From Basidiobolus meristosporus CBS 931.73 (taxonomy: Eukaryota; Basidiobolomycota; Basidiobolomycetes; Basidiobolales; Basidiobolaceae): a DNA stretch of 64,000 bases. The stretch lies in contig MCFE01000121.1 of assembly GCA_002104905.1 (NCBI GenBank), positions 97,867 through 161,866 on the forward strand, given 5' to 3'. The notes below the pieces were generated by a model, which saw nothing but the letters and a program-made list of their open reading frames with translations, did not search any database and was not told where the DNA came from. This document shows positions 9,840 to 21,360 of the stretch, piece by piece. A program made the translations under genes and the position numbers. Position 1 is the first letter of the stretch, and each line of letters starts with the position of its first letter.

Positions 9840-10756
9840 GGGCAGATTTCCAGGCGTACTAGAGGTTCCACAGAGCAGGTCATACCAAGTCCCAGGCCGC
9901 TCACCTCCAAAATGACCGATCATCCAGCCAAGATAGTGGACCCCTTACCAGGGGGCTACTGTTGATATCACCACGAGAGGGGCGATCCATACCGGTGGTG
10001 GACAAATCCGCGTCCCATGCCAGGGGACTATCATTGATCATGGGGCCCGTCCATCCCCCTCTCAACCACAAACCTCTCCCCCCCCCCGCCAAATCCAACG
10101 ACGATCAGCAGTGGGATAGCCCAGAGTATGCATGGATCATATGTAGGACGAGCTTACCCGGACACTACATGTCAGGATGCGCAGGTAGGTGCGGACTAGA
10201 CACCAAGACTCTAATCAACGGCCGAAAAGCACCGTCCGCATCAGGCCACCTCCGATTCATCCTTCCCCCCCCTGACTCGCCGCAGGAGCCCCCAGGTGAC
10301 CGGCCACCGGTTTGGCGGACATTCGTGGCCACGAGGACCCAACAAGATATCGTCCAGTCAAACGGATCATGACGCGGTTCGCATTTAGTGGTCCACGCCG
10401 ACCAGCCCCGTGGCCAATACTTCCGTGGGTCATAAGAAAGTGGTGTGCGGTGGGACCAATGGAAAACCCCCCGGATGGGATGAATAAGCCACCGGAGTGA
10501 GTGAGTGAGAGGGGGGGGGGTAGAGAGACCCATGACATCATTGGGAAGGGAAGAGATCCGAGTTCACCTTTGGCCATGGAAGGAAAGATTTATTAAAAAA
10601 AAGCGGTTGGCTAATGCCAAGCGGGGAAAACACACGGTCGGTAACGTACCGTAACGAAACGTAGAGAAAGCAACAAAGTAGGGAGGGTGGTGAAGGTGAG
10701 GATCAAGGTCAGGGTCCGGGTGAGGGTGAGGGTGAAGGTGAAGGTGAGAGATTGAT
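9840..10756. other. GC-rich intergenic sequence with homopolymers and a GGTGAR repeat
   Basis: Open frames in both directions (for example 9962-10372) overlap each other, have no recognisable domain and follow from GC richness. C-runs occur near 10079-10088 and G-runs near 10511-10520. At about 10687-10750 lies a hexamer-like array of GGTGAG/GGTGAA units, just past the Rab11 stop. I see no gene here. Confidence 0.4.
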
Positions 10757-11727
<971 letters not shown>

Positions 11728-12207
11728 GTTGGAAAAAGTAAGAAAATAACCAGTCGACTCAGTGTTTATCTAACACAGTGACCATAATTCTACCATAATT
11801 GATGGGACCCAATCACTGAGGTGTACGCGTTTAGTAATCACGATTCCATGACCAGGATCTAAAGAACGGTAAATGAATGGCGGGTTTGTTATGGACTAAT
11901 TAAATTGGATGATTTCTATTCATGTCATCGGTTCAAGTTGCTTGATAAATCACCGGACCAAGTTGCTTAAATCAAGTAATTCCTATTCAGCGAAGTTCTA
12001 TTCTGATCATCCATTTATTCAAATGCCAGTGATGTTCTATGCAGCTATTCAGATGCACCAAAATTCAGCATAAATACTTGCTACCATGATCCGGACAATG
12101 GTGCAACAAGGCTATTTAATTGTGGGTAATGCTTCGTCGGGAAGATAAGGTTAGTTGGGGAGGCGGGAGCAGTGGTGGTGACAAAAGGAAATGATCGATG
12201 CTATTCC
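11728..12207. other. Intergenic region between Rab11 promoter and Ser-rich gene
   Basis: No ORF or RNA gene recognised. It must contain the Rab11 promoter (right of 11727) and the terminator of the Ser-rich gene. No clear TATA box is visible near the Rab11 start. Confidence 0.4.
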
Positions 12208-13704
12208 TTAGAAACCAAGTTTACTGGCCACGCTTGATCCCAAGTTGGAGACTAGCGATGATCCCCAACTAGAGCCACTTGACCCCGATGTATCGGAACT
12301 GTATGGATCACTCGAGCTACTAGAGCTCGACTTGTCCGAACCGTACTTGCTAGACCCAGTCTTGCTGGAGCCGGAACTACCGCTGCTTGAGCTACTGCTG
12401 GAACTGCTATAATCATAGGGATCGCTAGATGAGCTAGATTTCTTGCTACTATGGCCGCCAGATGCACCAGAGCCTGAGCTGCTGCTAGAACCACTATAAT
12501 CATATGGATCATATGATGAGCTAGATTTCTTGCTGCTGTTGCTACCAGATGACCCGGAGCCTGAGCTAGAAGATGAACCGTAATCGCCACTGCTGCTAGA
12601 GCCATAGGGGTCTGACGACTTGCTATCATATCCAGAGCTCGAAGAACTTGAGCTCGAGCCACTACTACTGCTGCTAGAGCCGTAAGGGTCTGAAGACTTC
12701 TTGCTGGAGCCGGAGCCGGAGCCAGAGCCAGAGCCGGAGCCTCCCCAAAGACTAGAGAGGTAGCCACCGCTGCTAGATTTCTTTTTGGAACTTCCAGTAC
12801 CACTGGTCGAGTCCGTAGAGTCACCACCAGAGCCTCCCCAAAGACTAGAGAGGTAACCGCCGCTTGATTTGTCTTTGGAGCTACCATAGCTTGAGGAGCC
12901 ACTGGAGCTGCTACTGCTAGAGTCACCAGATCCTCCAAAGAGGCTAGAGAAGTAACCACCCGATTTCCCGGAAGCAGAGCTCGAGCTGGAGCTGGAACTA
13001 CCTGAATCACCGGCATAGGTGGATGCACTAGAACCGCTGCTTGAGGACGATCCACTCTTTTTACCTTTTTTATGTTTCCCATAAGAGGAATAGGTGTCAC
13101 CATAGCTATCGTAGGAGTAGGGGTCTTTCGATGCCGAATCACCAAACAAAGACGAGCCGGTGGATTTCTTGGTGGATTTCGAGTCGTCTGCCTTGCAATC
13201 ACCGTCACCGTCACAATCGTCCTTGAGATCCTTCTTTGGCAGGCCTTTCTTGCCGTCATCGTAGCCTTTGGTGTACCACTTCTTACGGGAAGCCCTCAAC
13301 CCCTCCTTGTACCCATTATCCCATTCATTGTCGTCTTCGCAGTCGGACCCGCCGGATTCCGACCCGGAGTCATCCCCGGAGTCGCAATCCTCTTCGTCCG
13401 AACTCGCGCTGTCACTGTCATCCTCGCAACCGCTGTCACAGGCCACCTTCTTCTTTTCGTAAGACTTGTGCTTCTCAACCGTCTTGGAACCGAGACCGGC
13501 GACTGCAGTGGTGCTGGTGCTGGAGCCAGACCCGCCATAACCAGAGGTGGAGGCAGCACTGGAGGAAGCGCTGGTGCCCACTGCATCCCCAGATTTGGTG
13601 GAACCATAGGAATCATTCAAGTATTCCGAAGGTACGGGCATGGCCACATTGGTAGAGATAAGGCACAGCAGGATCAAAGCAGCAGGAATCGATTTGTACA
13701 TCAT
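12208..13704 (-). CDS. Secreted serine/glycine-rich low-complexity protein
   Basis: An intronless gene of 498 residues. I place the start at the ATG of MMYKSIPAAL (13704); the frame is open further upstream only through a TTG. Residues 1-22 form a signal peptide (hydrophobic ALILLCLIST). Then comes a short Ser/Ala region, an acidic Asp/Ser stretch (about 90-130) with paired Cys, and a charged segment WDNGYKEGLR. The C-terminal 300 residues are Ser/Gly/Tyr repeats, including three SGGYLSSLWGG/SGGYFSSLFGG units and DPYGSSS/DPYDYS units. There is no GPI-like tail. A TATA box (CACTATAAAAGG) lies 127 bp upstream. It is probably a cell-wall or matrix protein, but I do not recognise a family. Confidence 0.8.
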   Translation of the reverse strand: MMYKSIPAALILLCLISTNVAMPVPSEYLNDSYGSTKSGDAVGTSASSSAASTSGYGGSGSSTSTTAVAGLGSKTVEKHKSYEKKKVACDSGCEDDSDSASSDEEDCDSGDDSGSESGGSDCEDDNEWDNGYKEGLRASRKKWYTKGYDDGKKGLPKKDLKDDCDGDGDCKADDSKSTKKSTGSSLFGDSASKDPYSYDSYGDTYSSYGKHKKGKKSGSSSSSGSSASTYAGDSGSSSSSSSSASGKSGGYFSSLFGGSGDSSSSSSSGSSSYGSSKDKSSGGYLSSLWGGSGGDSTDSTSGTGSSKKKSSSGGYLSSLWGGSGSGSGSGSGSSKKSSDPYGSSSSSSGSSSSSSSSGYDSKSSDPYGSSSSGDYGSSSSSGSGSSGSNSSKKSSSSYDPYDYSGSSSSSGSGASGGHSSKKSSSSSDPYDYSSSSSSSSSGSSGSSKTGSSKYGSDKSSSSSSSDPYSSDTSGSSGSSWGSSLVSNLGSSVASKLGF

Positions 13705-13830
13705 AAATAGCAATCTCGCAGCGAACGAATACTGATGGATTTATGCGGGTTGGGCGGGGTTGGCTCGGACGAGGAAGGCCGAATGGGAAATGGGTGGTTG
13801 GGTGAGCATCCACTCTGTGACAGGGCGGCC

Positions 13831-13840
13831 TTTTATAGTG
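13831..13840 (-). promoter_or_regulatory. TATA box of the Ser-rich secreted gene
   Basis: On minus the sequence reads CACTATAAAA, 127 bp ahead of the chosen ATG. The same core CACTATAAAAG precedes the secreted-protein gene at 31541-32323. Confidence 0.6.
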
Positions 13841-14126
13841 GGCGGCGTCCTCATCATGAAACACCGAGTCCCTTCTCCTGACTCATGATGTATGCGCGCA
13901 TGCATCAAACTCTGACAGCGTTTGCACGTTGTTTGATTATCACCGTTGCGATGCCAATCCACCTGTTGTCATGGAGTGTTCAGACAGAGTTTGAAGCCCT
14001 CACAGATCGGATTCATAATATGCGCGTACTGACTTCAAGTAGCAAAGATGATTTATTTGGATGTTGCACACTGGTTAGCCATCTGGGAGGGATGGGTTGG
14101 CACCGCTCCCAAGAGAAGGGGGATGC
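13841..14126. other. Intergenic region between Ser-rich gene promoter and Sec12 3' end
   Basis: No gene recognised. It contains the upstream promoter of the Ser-rich gene on minus and the 3' flank of the Sec12 gene. Confidence 0.4.
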
Positions 14127-15846
14127 TCAGATAAATGGCTCAGGGATGATCTGGTAGAGGAAGGCCGTCACCACCACCACCAACGCAATGAAGATCGCTA
14201 CGTTGATGTCAAACAAAGGGCCTGGAGGAGATGAGATGCGGGGGTGAGTTGTGTGGGTCGATTGAGCATGGATCACTGAACCTATTACCTGCGGGCCATT
14301 TGTCTGGGATCTCGATCACTCGACATGTGTTGTCCACTGATCCACTGACCAGAAGTGTTGAGTCGCGGTTGAAGCTGAGACTGGTCACAGGAAACCCGTG
14401 GGCCGAGGGTATAATCTTCAAGGTCTGTGGGAGAAAGGTTCGTGACTGGTCAAGAGGCTACGACGCGAGACGGTACTTACCCTCAATGAATTAGCATCCA
14501 GGATGATGATCGACATGTCCGATGTGCCAAAGGCCAGCAGCTTCCCATCATCGCTAGCAGTAATCAGGTTAATTTCCTGGCCAACCAGTGCGACGACCAA
14601 ACCCTTACCTGATACAAAATGAGGTGACAGGCTTGCGGCTGACAGGGCAATTGCCAAGTCTGTCCCATGAGTGGGTGTCCCACTTGGTAATGAAGGCCCG
14701 ATCGCGGGATTTGGTGTTGACCACGGAATAGAGGAAGCCCTTCGTTTCCTTCTTGCCGAACCTGACCCGTCCGGTATTAGTTGGCGTAGTGGGGAGTATC
14801 CGGGCTGCGCTAGGCTTACCTGCAGGCTCGAAATATGCATGTGTTCGACTTGTTCAGTACTGGATTCTCAATGGTTTGGACAATCGATCCGTTGTTGGTG
14901 GACAGGACTCGAAGCTCGCCCTCTGTGATGAGCGCGATCTAGCAAAGCGATTAGATGATCCAGGTCGAAAATGGGTTTCCCGTTGGCGAGTAGATACCTG
15001 CTTGCCGGTCGAGTCAAAATCCGCATCAAGGATTTCTTTTTCGTCCCAGTTGACCGGGTCGAATGCGTACTTCATGGATGGGTACTTCAAAAGGGTGATC
15101 TAGAACACGGAGAACTGAGTGTATGTCACAGGTCAACGTATCGGTGGCTTGAAATACCTCGCCATTTGTAGTACAGCTGAGAATCAAATTTCCCTCGGGG
15201 CTAAATCGAACCACTTTCTAATGAAACCTATGAACGTGATGGTCGCATACAAGAGGTAATGCTTCATGCCTACTTGATAGTGGTCAGGGCTCTTGGCTTT
15301 TAGAGTTTGAGCGGAGGTTTTGACTTCGATTCTGTCGGCAGAGTTAGTCTCGCATACACAATCGGAGCATTGCCCAGGGCGGAATACTCACTTGTCGTGG
15401 TCGTAAGCGAAAACGCGACAATTCGTATTCTTTCCTGCCTTGATCTTCTCCTCGGAACTGTTGATACCGCAGACCAGGATTTCTTTCTGGAACAGGTAGA
15501 AACATAAGCACTCAATCCGCAGAAGTCTGCACGAAAAGTTCGCCTCTACCTTGGGGTGAACCGAGAGACACATAGGGGCATCTTCCTCTTTCTCAAGAAT
15601 AGCTTCCTGTGCTAACTTGAACTTTTTATCCTTCAGATCTATATCATACATGGACTTGGGTGCACGGTTAGCCTCGTCCCTGCTCACCACACTTATGCCT
15701 AAGGGCTATGGACGTACGATTTTATTTTGCACCCCAGTTCTACCAGCTCCACCACCACCGGCAGCGATCAACTTATCGTCCTGGGAGAAGGACACAGCGT
15801 AGATTGGAAACCCTATGGAGGAAACGAAAGAGTTGGTTTGAACCAT
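14127..15846 (-). CDS. SEC12: Sec12-like guanine nucleotide exchange factor (WD40, C-terminal TM)
   Basis: The ER membrane exchange factor that loads Sar1 with GTP to start COPII coat assembly. I read 11 exons: 15846-15718, 15654-15550, 15486-15392, 15331-15274, 15217-15158, 15099-14998, 14938-14820, 14761-14609, 14553-14481, 14424-14289 and 14221-14127, giving 374 residues. The start MVQTNSFVSS leads into FPIYAVSF and the glycine-rich K-loop AGGGGAGRTGVQNKI (residues about 27-41), which is diagnostic of Sec12/PREB. WD-type blades follow (VRFSPEGNLILSC, DDGKLLAFGTSD, STLLVSGSVDNTCRV). A single transmembrane helix (VAIFIALVVVVTAFLY) ends the protein with a short lumenal tail. Intron 1 needs an AAG acceptor. 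No long lumenal domain is present, unlike yeast Sec12. Confidence 0.9.
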
Positions 15847-16368
15847 TGAACGAGGCCAACGTTGTGTGTGAAAGGGATACAAGCGTAGAAACCACCGAAA
15901 AGGGGCAAAAAATGGCTAAAATGGGTCAGCTTTCATTCATTCATGCTTATATGTTTATCAATCTTCTGGGTAATTTAGCCGGCGGTTGCATCCAGTGGAT
16001 CCGTGAATCGGTATTCGCTACCCATTTGACGGGAAGTGGATCTCGATTGGTCTTTCGTTTCGCCATTCATTTCCCACTGTTGAACTGGTGTAGTAAGCTT
16101 GGTGCAACAACCTTGGCTATCAGGTGGAAACGAGGGCAGGGTTGGAGATGGTTAAAGGAAGAAGTCGGTGCAAAACCTCTAACATTTATTAAGGAACTGC
16201 TAATAGTGCACTAGTATAAATAGAGGGAGGGTATTTTAAGAGGAGGCTAGAAGAACAAGCCACTGCACAACACTACACCACGCACTGAAACAGTACCGCA
16301 CTCTTTACAAACACCACTGGTTATCGCGCGTAAAACCTCGGCCATAGCTTACTTCTGATGGGGCTACT
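15847..16368. other. Intergenic region between Sec12 promoter and AP-1 gamma 3' end
   Basis: No gene recognised. Overlapping frames here lack domains. A weak TATA-like ATAAATAG is at about 16216. The Sec12 promoter must lie just right of 15846. Confidence 0.4.
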
Positions 16369-19300
16369 CTAATTGGTCAGTGAGCTAGGGAAGCCACTAA
16401 ACTCCGCAACTTCTTCCACCTGGTGGCCATCGCCGGCTTGGAAGCTGATCTTCATTCTCAACCGAATTGGGGTCTTGGATGGACATGGGGTGGTATTTTG
16501 GTTACTTCGCTGCATCAATTTGAACGTGTGGACGTCTTCTTACCTGTTGTGGATTAGCTACTCTCATCAACTGCACAGCGGACTCTCCGACCGAGATAGC
16601 GGTCGACGAGGGTGGTTGCATTTGCAGCCGTTGGGTCTACATTGACAATTTTCCATTTGGTTATAAACCCGAGTTCAGGTGCGAGCCTTCTCCATCAAAA
16701 TACCTTGGGCACAGCCACTTGGAAGGCTAGATCCTCGATAGCAAGCTCCTCGCTGGTGTTAACAAAGTTGATCTTGATGTTGATGATCTTGGGGTTCTGA
16801 GAATCTTTGGCAGCATCCATTTCGATGCGAAGCCCATTCTTGTTGTATGCGATACAGGTGTCTATCGAAGAGATCGGCTCGGGTTAGAAGCATGTTGGAT
16901 GGGAACTCTTTTGGTCTCATACCATTATCCAATGAGGGCGAAATAGGGTTAGAAGCTGGGGCAGCAGGAGACCCGCTCAATCTCGGGCTTAGTGTGGATT
17001 GAACTCCGTTTGGATTGGCTGGGGATGAGGGTGTCTCACCGAGGAGATCGGCTAACCCATTTCCACTGGATGTGGATGCGGCGCCGTTAGGATTCGTAAC
17101 AAGAGCAGGTGTAGATATGTTTGTGGACCCGAAGATGTCTGCAAGTAAGTCCACTGTTTTCGGCAGATTGGAAGTAGGTGCTGGCGAAGTAGGTGCATTG
17201 TCACCGAGCAGGTCCAACAATAACTATCACAAAGGGAAGTTGCCCACGGTTAGCAGCATTTTGGGATTCTGAAGTTTCTTTGACTACTCACATCTCCCTC
17301 CTTGGGCTCCATGACGGCCCTCTTCTTGCTCTTGGACTTTTGGCGCTCAACTAAGCCATAAGCCGCGTGAATCTCTGGCTAGGTTCAATCAATTATATAT
17401 GACCTCTTACCAGGACTGGGCTCTCTCTCCCGGATCTCGGGGGCTGGCATCCGTTCGAAAACAGCGTTGCGGATTTCATCGTGTTTGAATAGGTTTTGAT
17501 ACTCAACAGCTCTCTGCTGTACCTCAGCCTCCATGCTGGTGGAATACTTCCGAAGGTTGCTTTGAATCCGAGGGATCACACTAGGATCGTGGAAGCGGTC
17601 GGCCAACTTCATGAGAGAGGTGGTCATGTATTCTCTGAGGGTGCGGTTGGCATAGGGACTGTTCAGAAGAGTTTCGAACAAGTCGAGAATGTCCCCTTCG
17701 GTAACCTGTGATAACGTAGCATCAAACGATCAATAATGAAGACTCTACAAGCCGAAAGTAATTTACGTACTCTCAGCGCCTCTTCACCGTTTTCAGGCTC
17801 CTGATGTTGCACCAACACATCCCCAAACTCGCCGATACACCATACACCAGCGAGTACTAGTCCCTCCTAGAGAAACAAACAGCATTGTAAGGCACAAGCC
17901 GGAAGCAAGAGCATTTAACAACGTACCTGTGAGATGTCTGACTTCAATTCCACGAATAGTTTCTTGACGGTGTATGGCTGCAGCTCCGGTGTACGGCATA
18001 CAAGCCCAATGAAGCTCGACACGATTTCCTCTCCTACATAATTACCGGCCTATAGAAGCGTCAATACAAATTGATGGCAACTGTATGCGCGGGAGCATCC
18101 ATACCAATTTCAATACGCGCAACAAGGTGTCAATATGCCAGCGCTGGTTCGGGGCGTAGCTAGAAAGTAGCAGGACTAAGTCGCAAGAATATCAAGCAAG
18201 ATTTCTCCACTAAATGTATACCGATCAGCAGAGATACGGATCTTGGAGGCCAAGCTTTGCTTGAACTCGGTCTCAGCAACTTCCAAGAAGGAAAGCAGCT
18301 CCCGGATCATCACACGTACATTCGAGTCGTTAATCAAGGCGAACGAGAGCTCCAATGCCCGTCGACGAATAGAGATATCAGGATCCCGAAGACATTTCAC
18401 CACCGTCTCGCGATGCCGCTGAATGGCATTCATGTCCATGATGGCAGTTTTGTTCAATGTATTCAGCGCAACGTAACGGATGTTGTTGTCCCGGTTGGTG
18501 AGGAAACGCCCTAGAATGTTGATGGCAAGCACACGTAAACTACTATCCGAATCGGTCTCCATGATGGTGAGAACGGTTTCATAGAGGATGGAATTGCCGA
18601 CGTTTTTGGCCGAATCCGTGCTAGTGGCCACTTGTGTCAAGATATCATTCATGGACTCCACAGCATCCGGGTTGTCTTCGCCCAAGATTCGCAGTAACCT
18701 AAGGATCTTCACCTGGAGGAAAGGATCCGTAAGACCACCAACATCGTGTTCAGGGGAGAATCCAGATGTCGCCAGCGTACGCAGGCGACTGACCAGCGTA
18801 GGAACAATCTAAAGAGAGAGACATTAGGATACCAGGCGAAACACAGGCTGTAGTTCATGGGCACATACACTGCTCAACGAGGAGACGTTTTCGGGGTTTT
18901 GGGTACACAGCTCGATCATGAGGGTGATTCCAGTGAGCATGACTCCGTGATTTTTATCAGCGATGAGAGACTTCGCCCTTAACACAAATGTTTCCTCCAG
19001 CTCTGGGGCTTTTCTGATAAGACGAATCGCACACAAGGCCGCCTGGTGGAAACTTCTAATCAGCACAACCCCACCAACCCCATAACATACTCCATCCACC
19101 AACCTTTCTGCGTAAGTAAGCATTAGGATTTTCCATGAGTCTTTCCACCTCGTCAACCAAGTCTTTGGCCACGTCTTCGGATGCAATATTTCCTAGCGTA
19201 CACAGAGCGAGACCAACGATGTGCATGTTGCTGTGGTTCAAATCACTATTACGAATGAAGCATAACAACTAAATCGAGCTATGATGATAACCAACGCAAA

Positions 19301-19705
19301 GACTCGCAACAACCATAAGGATACTTCTTCAAGGAGTTAGTGAGCAGTGTTAAGACCTCCTGATTCTCATCTAACAAAAGCATGGTTCCAAGATATCCGA
19401 GACGCTTATCGCCGAAATGAGGGGAAGCGACCAATTTCAGGCAATCAATCTGGCCAAAATGGGCCGGGTAGCCTAGCATGTGGATGTAAAGTAACTTGGA
19501 AACATTGTGGTATCTCGTTTCACTGTTCTCCTCACGGAATGCGGTACGAATGGCGGCGGATTCTTTTTGAATGACCGCTCTTTCGTCGGCGGCGGTTTTG
19601 GTGCGACGAATAGCTCGAATGAGATCTACAACCAGATGAATGTTATTGAGAGGCGAGGCCCAGTGCAGGGTTCGGGAGCCTACCTTTCAAACGAAAATAG
19701 ACCAT
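16369..19705 (-). CDS. AP-1 complex gamma-adaptin large subunit
   Basis: The large subunit of the clathrin adaptor AP-1, acting at the trans-Golgi and endosomes with beta, mu and sigma subunits. I read 14 exons: 19705-19684, 19625-19325, 19245-19104, 19042-18869, 18808-18222, 18159-18105, 18049-17927, 17866-17771, 17705-17411, 17350-17292, 17223-16923, 16861-16704, 16636-16544 and 16473-16369, totalling 836 residues. The start MVYFRLKDLIRAIR is the family start. The helical trunk (1 to about 600) keeps [34 protein letters not shown] and [16 protein letters not shown]. The hinge (about 600-718) has DLLG and DLLADIFG boxes for clathrin. The ear follows (GLRIEM...[16 protein letters not shown]...[10 protein letters not shown]). 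One donor is GTTGGT and the last acceptor is AAG. Length is normal. Confidence 0.93.
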
Positions 19706-20294
19706 TTTAAAGGAGTTCTTTAGGCCGGAAGTGAAATGGTACCTATAACACCTGCGTCTTAGATGTGCTTTCCGCTCGGTTGCCTGTTTTGAGTAGAAAG
19801 CAAGAAAACGGAAAGTTGTCTATTTTCCTTGATAGCATTAATCCAATGATAAGTTATTTGTGATGTAATGCCAGCCTGTGGGATGGAGCGATCGTGGATA
19901 TGTGTGAGCTAAATAGAATTCGTTGGTTTATTCAAGGATTTGTTGTCTAAACCGCCCCATTAAATCATGTGATGTGTATGCGAACGGAGCAAATGAAAAT
20001 CCAATCTAAATAATTAAAGAGCTGAACGTATGCATCAACCCTGGGCAAAAAGTCAAGGGAAGGGAGGGGAAGAGATTAAAGCAAAGGGAATATAAGTTAT
20101 GGATAGCGACGACAGAGAATAGATTGCTAAGCCAAACGGGAAAGCATTAAGGAGAATAGTGGCGGCATTAATGAAGCCTCTTGTACTGATCAGCGGTGGA
20201 GAATAAGAACCTCTCCATGGGCAATCCGGGATTTTGTTGGTGCATCAAGGATTGTGGGAACTCTAACGCTGGTGCGCGGTGCGCGGTGCTGGCT
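19706..20294. other. Intergenic region between AP-1 gamma promoter and ras 3' end
   Basis: No gene recognised. It contains the AP-1 gamma promoter (minus) and the ras 3' flank. No clear TATA box or small RNA was seen. Confidence 0.4.
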
Positions 20295-21360
20295 TTATAA
20301 AATCAGGCATTTGCTCTTTTTCTTCTTATCTCTTCCGGCGATGCTGTTTGCTCTGCGATCCCCTTCTTTGGAGGTGCGGATCATACGGACAACAGAGTAA
20401 AACGCCTTCTCAACGTTCACTGCCGTTTTGGCAGAGCTTTCGATGAATTCACAGCCCAGGCGCCTGGCCAATCCAAGCCCCTCCTCCTTGGACACCTCTC
20501 GCTCGTTGGTTTTGTCGCATTTGTTGCCAACCAGCATCATTGGGACCTGCTCAGTGTCCTTGACTCGGATAATTTGATCTCTGAAACGTTCAATCCGCTC
20601 GAATGTGGACCGCGAAGCGATGGAATATACCAGCAAAAAGCCCTCGCCATCTCTGAAGATTATAGGATACCAGTTAGATGTGCAACGATGCTCCGCTGGA
20701 GAGAAGGGGGAAATTGGCATAATATGATGCTGAATCGAAGTACAAACCTAATCCACTGGTCACGGAGAGCGGTGTATTCCTCTAAATATCAGAAAATTCA
20801 TCGTTAGGGCCACGACAACAGAGTCGTAACATATCAGCCAAGCTCGATCCTGACCTTGGCCAGCTGTATCCAAAACCTCCAACATGCAAGAATGGTCATC
20901 AATTACTGCCTGTTTGCGGTAGGAGTCTTCGATGGTGGGGTCATAGGTCTATTTTTTGGGTCTGGGTATTAGCGAACGGCTACTGGAATGGGAGGGATGC
21001 TGTATTAGGATCGTGCTTTGAACGGCACCGCTTACTGACCTCTAGATAACAAGTCAAGTGTTAATTTCATCCTTTACATTATAGAGGTTGCTTTGTCTTA
21101 CCGACGAAATGGTTCAGACAGAGCTGGCAATAAGTTCCCAAAGATTAATACATTTCCCTGGCATTAGCCGTACGTATATATGTGGCTTACTTGAATAGTC
21201 AATGCGGTCTACCAGTCACATATGAAGTAAGGCGGATAAATTCCATTTGAAGCCATTTAGTTTCCATTACTATCCCATGGGTGGGATGACAAGTACGCAA
21301 AAAAGAAAATACCTTGCCTACACCTCCATCACCTAAAACTACAATTTTATACAATATCAT
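20295..21360 (-). CDS. Ras-type small GTPase (RasB/Ras2-like) with micro-exons
   Basis: A membrane-anchored signalling switch. The exons are 21360-21313, 21208-21191 (18 nt), 21123-21102 (22 nt), 21041-21040 (2 nt), 20948-20855, 20781-20748 and 20652-20295. They total 576 nt (191 residues) only when the 2-nt exon is included. Motifs: P-loop GDGGVGKTALT, effector loop [41 protein letters not shown], a polybasic stretch KKKKSK and CAAX box CLIL (Leu end favours geranylgeranylation). The N-terminus [16 protein letters not shown] matches fungal RasB rather than Ras1. The key Gly12- and Gln61-type residues are wild type. Without the 2-nt exon the effector loop shifts into an immediate stop. Confidence 0.92.
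21040..21041 (-). other. Predicted 2-nt exon (AG) of the ras gene
   Basis: On minus the context is TTATCTAG / AG / GTCAGTAAGC. The upstream intron (21101-21042, 60 nt) and downstream intron (21039-20949, 91 nt) both have GT and AG ends; CTTGAC and GCTAAT lie before their acceptors. The two bases complete the GAG codon for Glu in the effector loop FVETYDPT. Skipping it gives GTC GAC CTA TGA, a stop. Confidence 0.7.

Noticed and set aside
9962-10577. Overlapping ORFs on both strands (up to 136 codons)
   Set aside because: GC-rich sequence gives long random frames; no domain, no codon pattern, and frames on opposite strands exclude each other.
12252-13259. 335-codon ORF antiparallel frame of the Ser-rich gene
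   Set aside because: It is the same-strand shifted reading of Ser/Gly repeats (Ala/Val/Pro-rich shadow) without a signal peptide; the 498-residue frame has one.
13072-13710. Plus-strand 212-codon ORF with hydrophobic stretches
   Set aside because: Shadow of the acidic and Cys region of the Ser-rich gene read on the other strand.
15706-15717. A 12-nt intron in Sec12 (GTACGTCCATAG)
   Set aside because: Too short to splice; a 63-nt intron ending in AAG keeps the conserved reading.
15708-16214. 168-codon plus ORF upstream of Sec12
   Set aside because: It overlaps the Sec12 first exon on the opposite strand and shows no domain.
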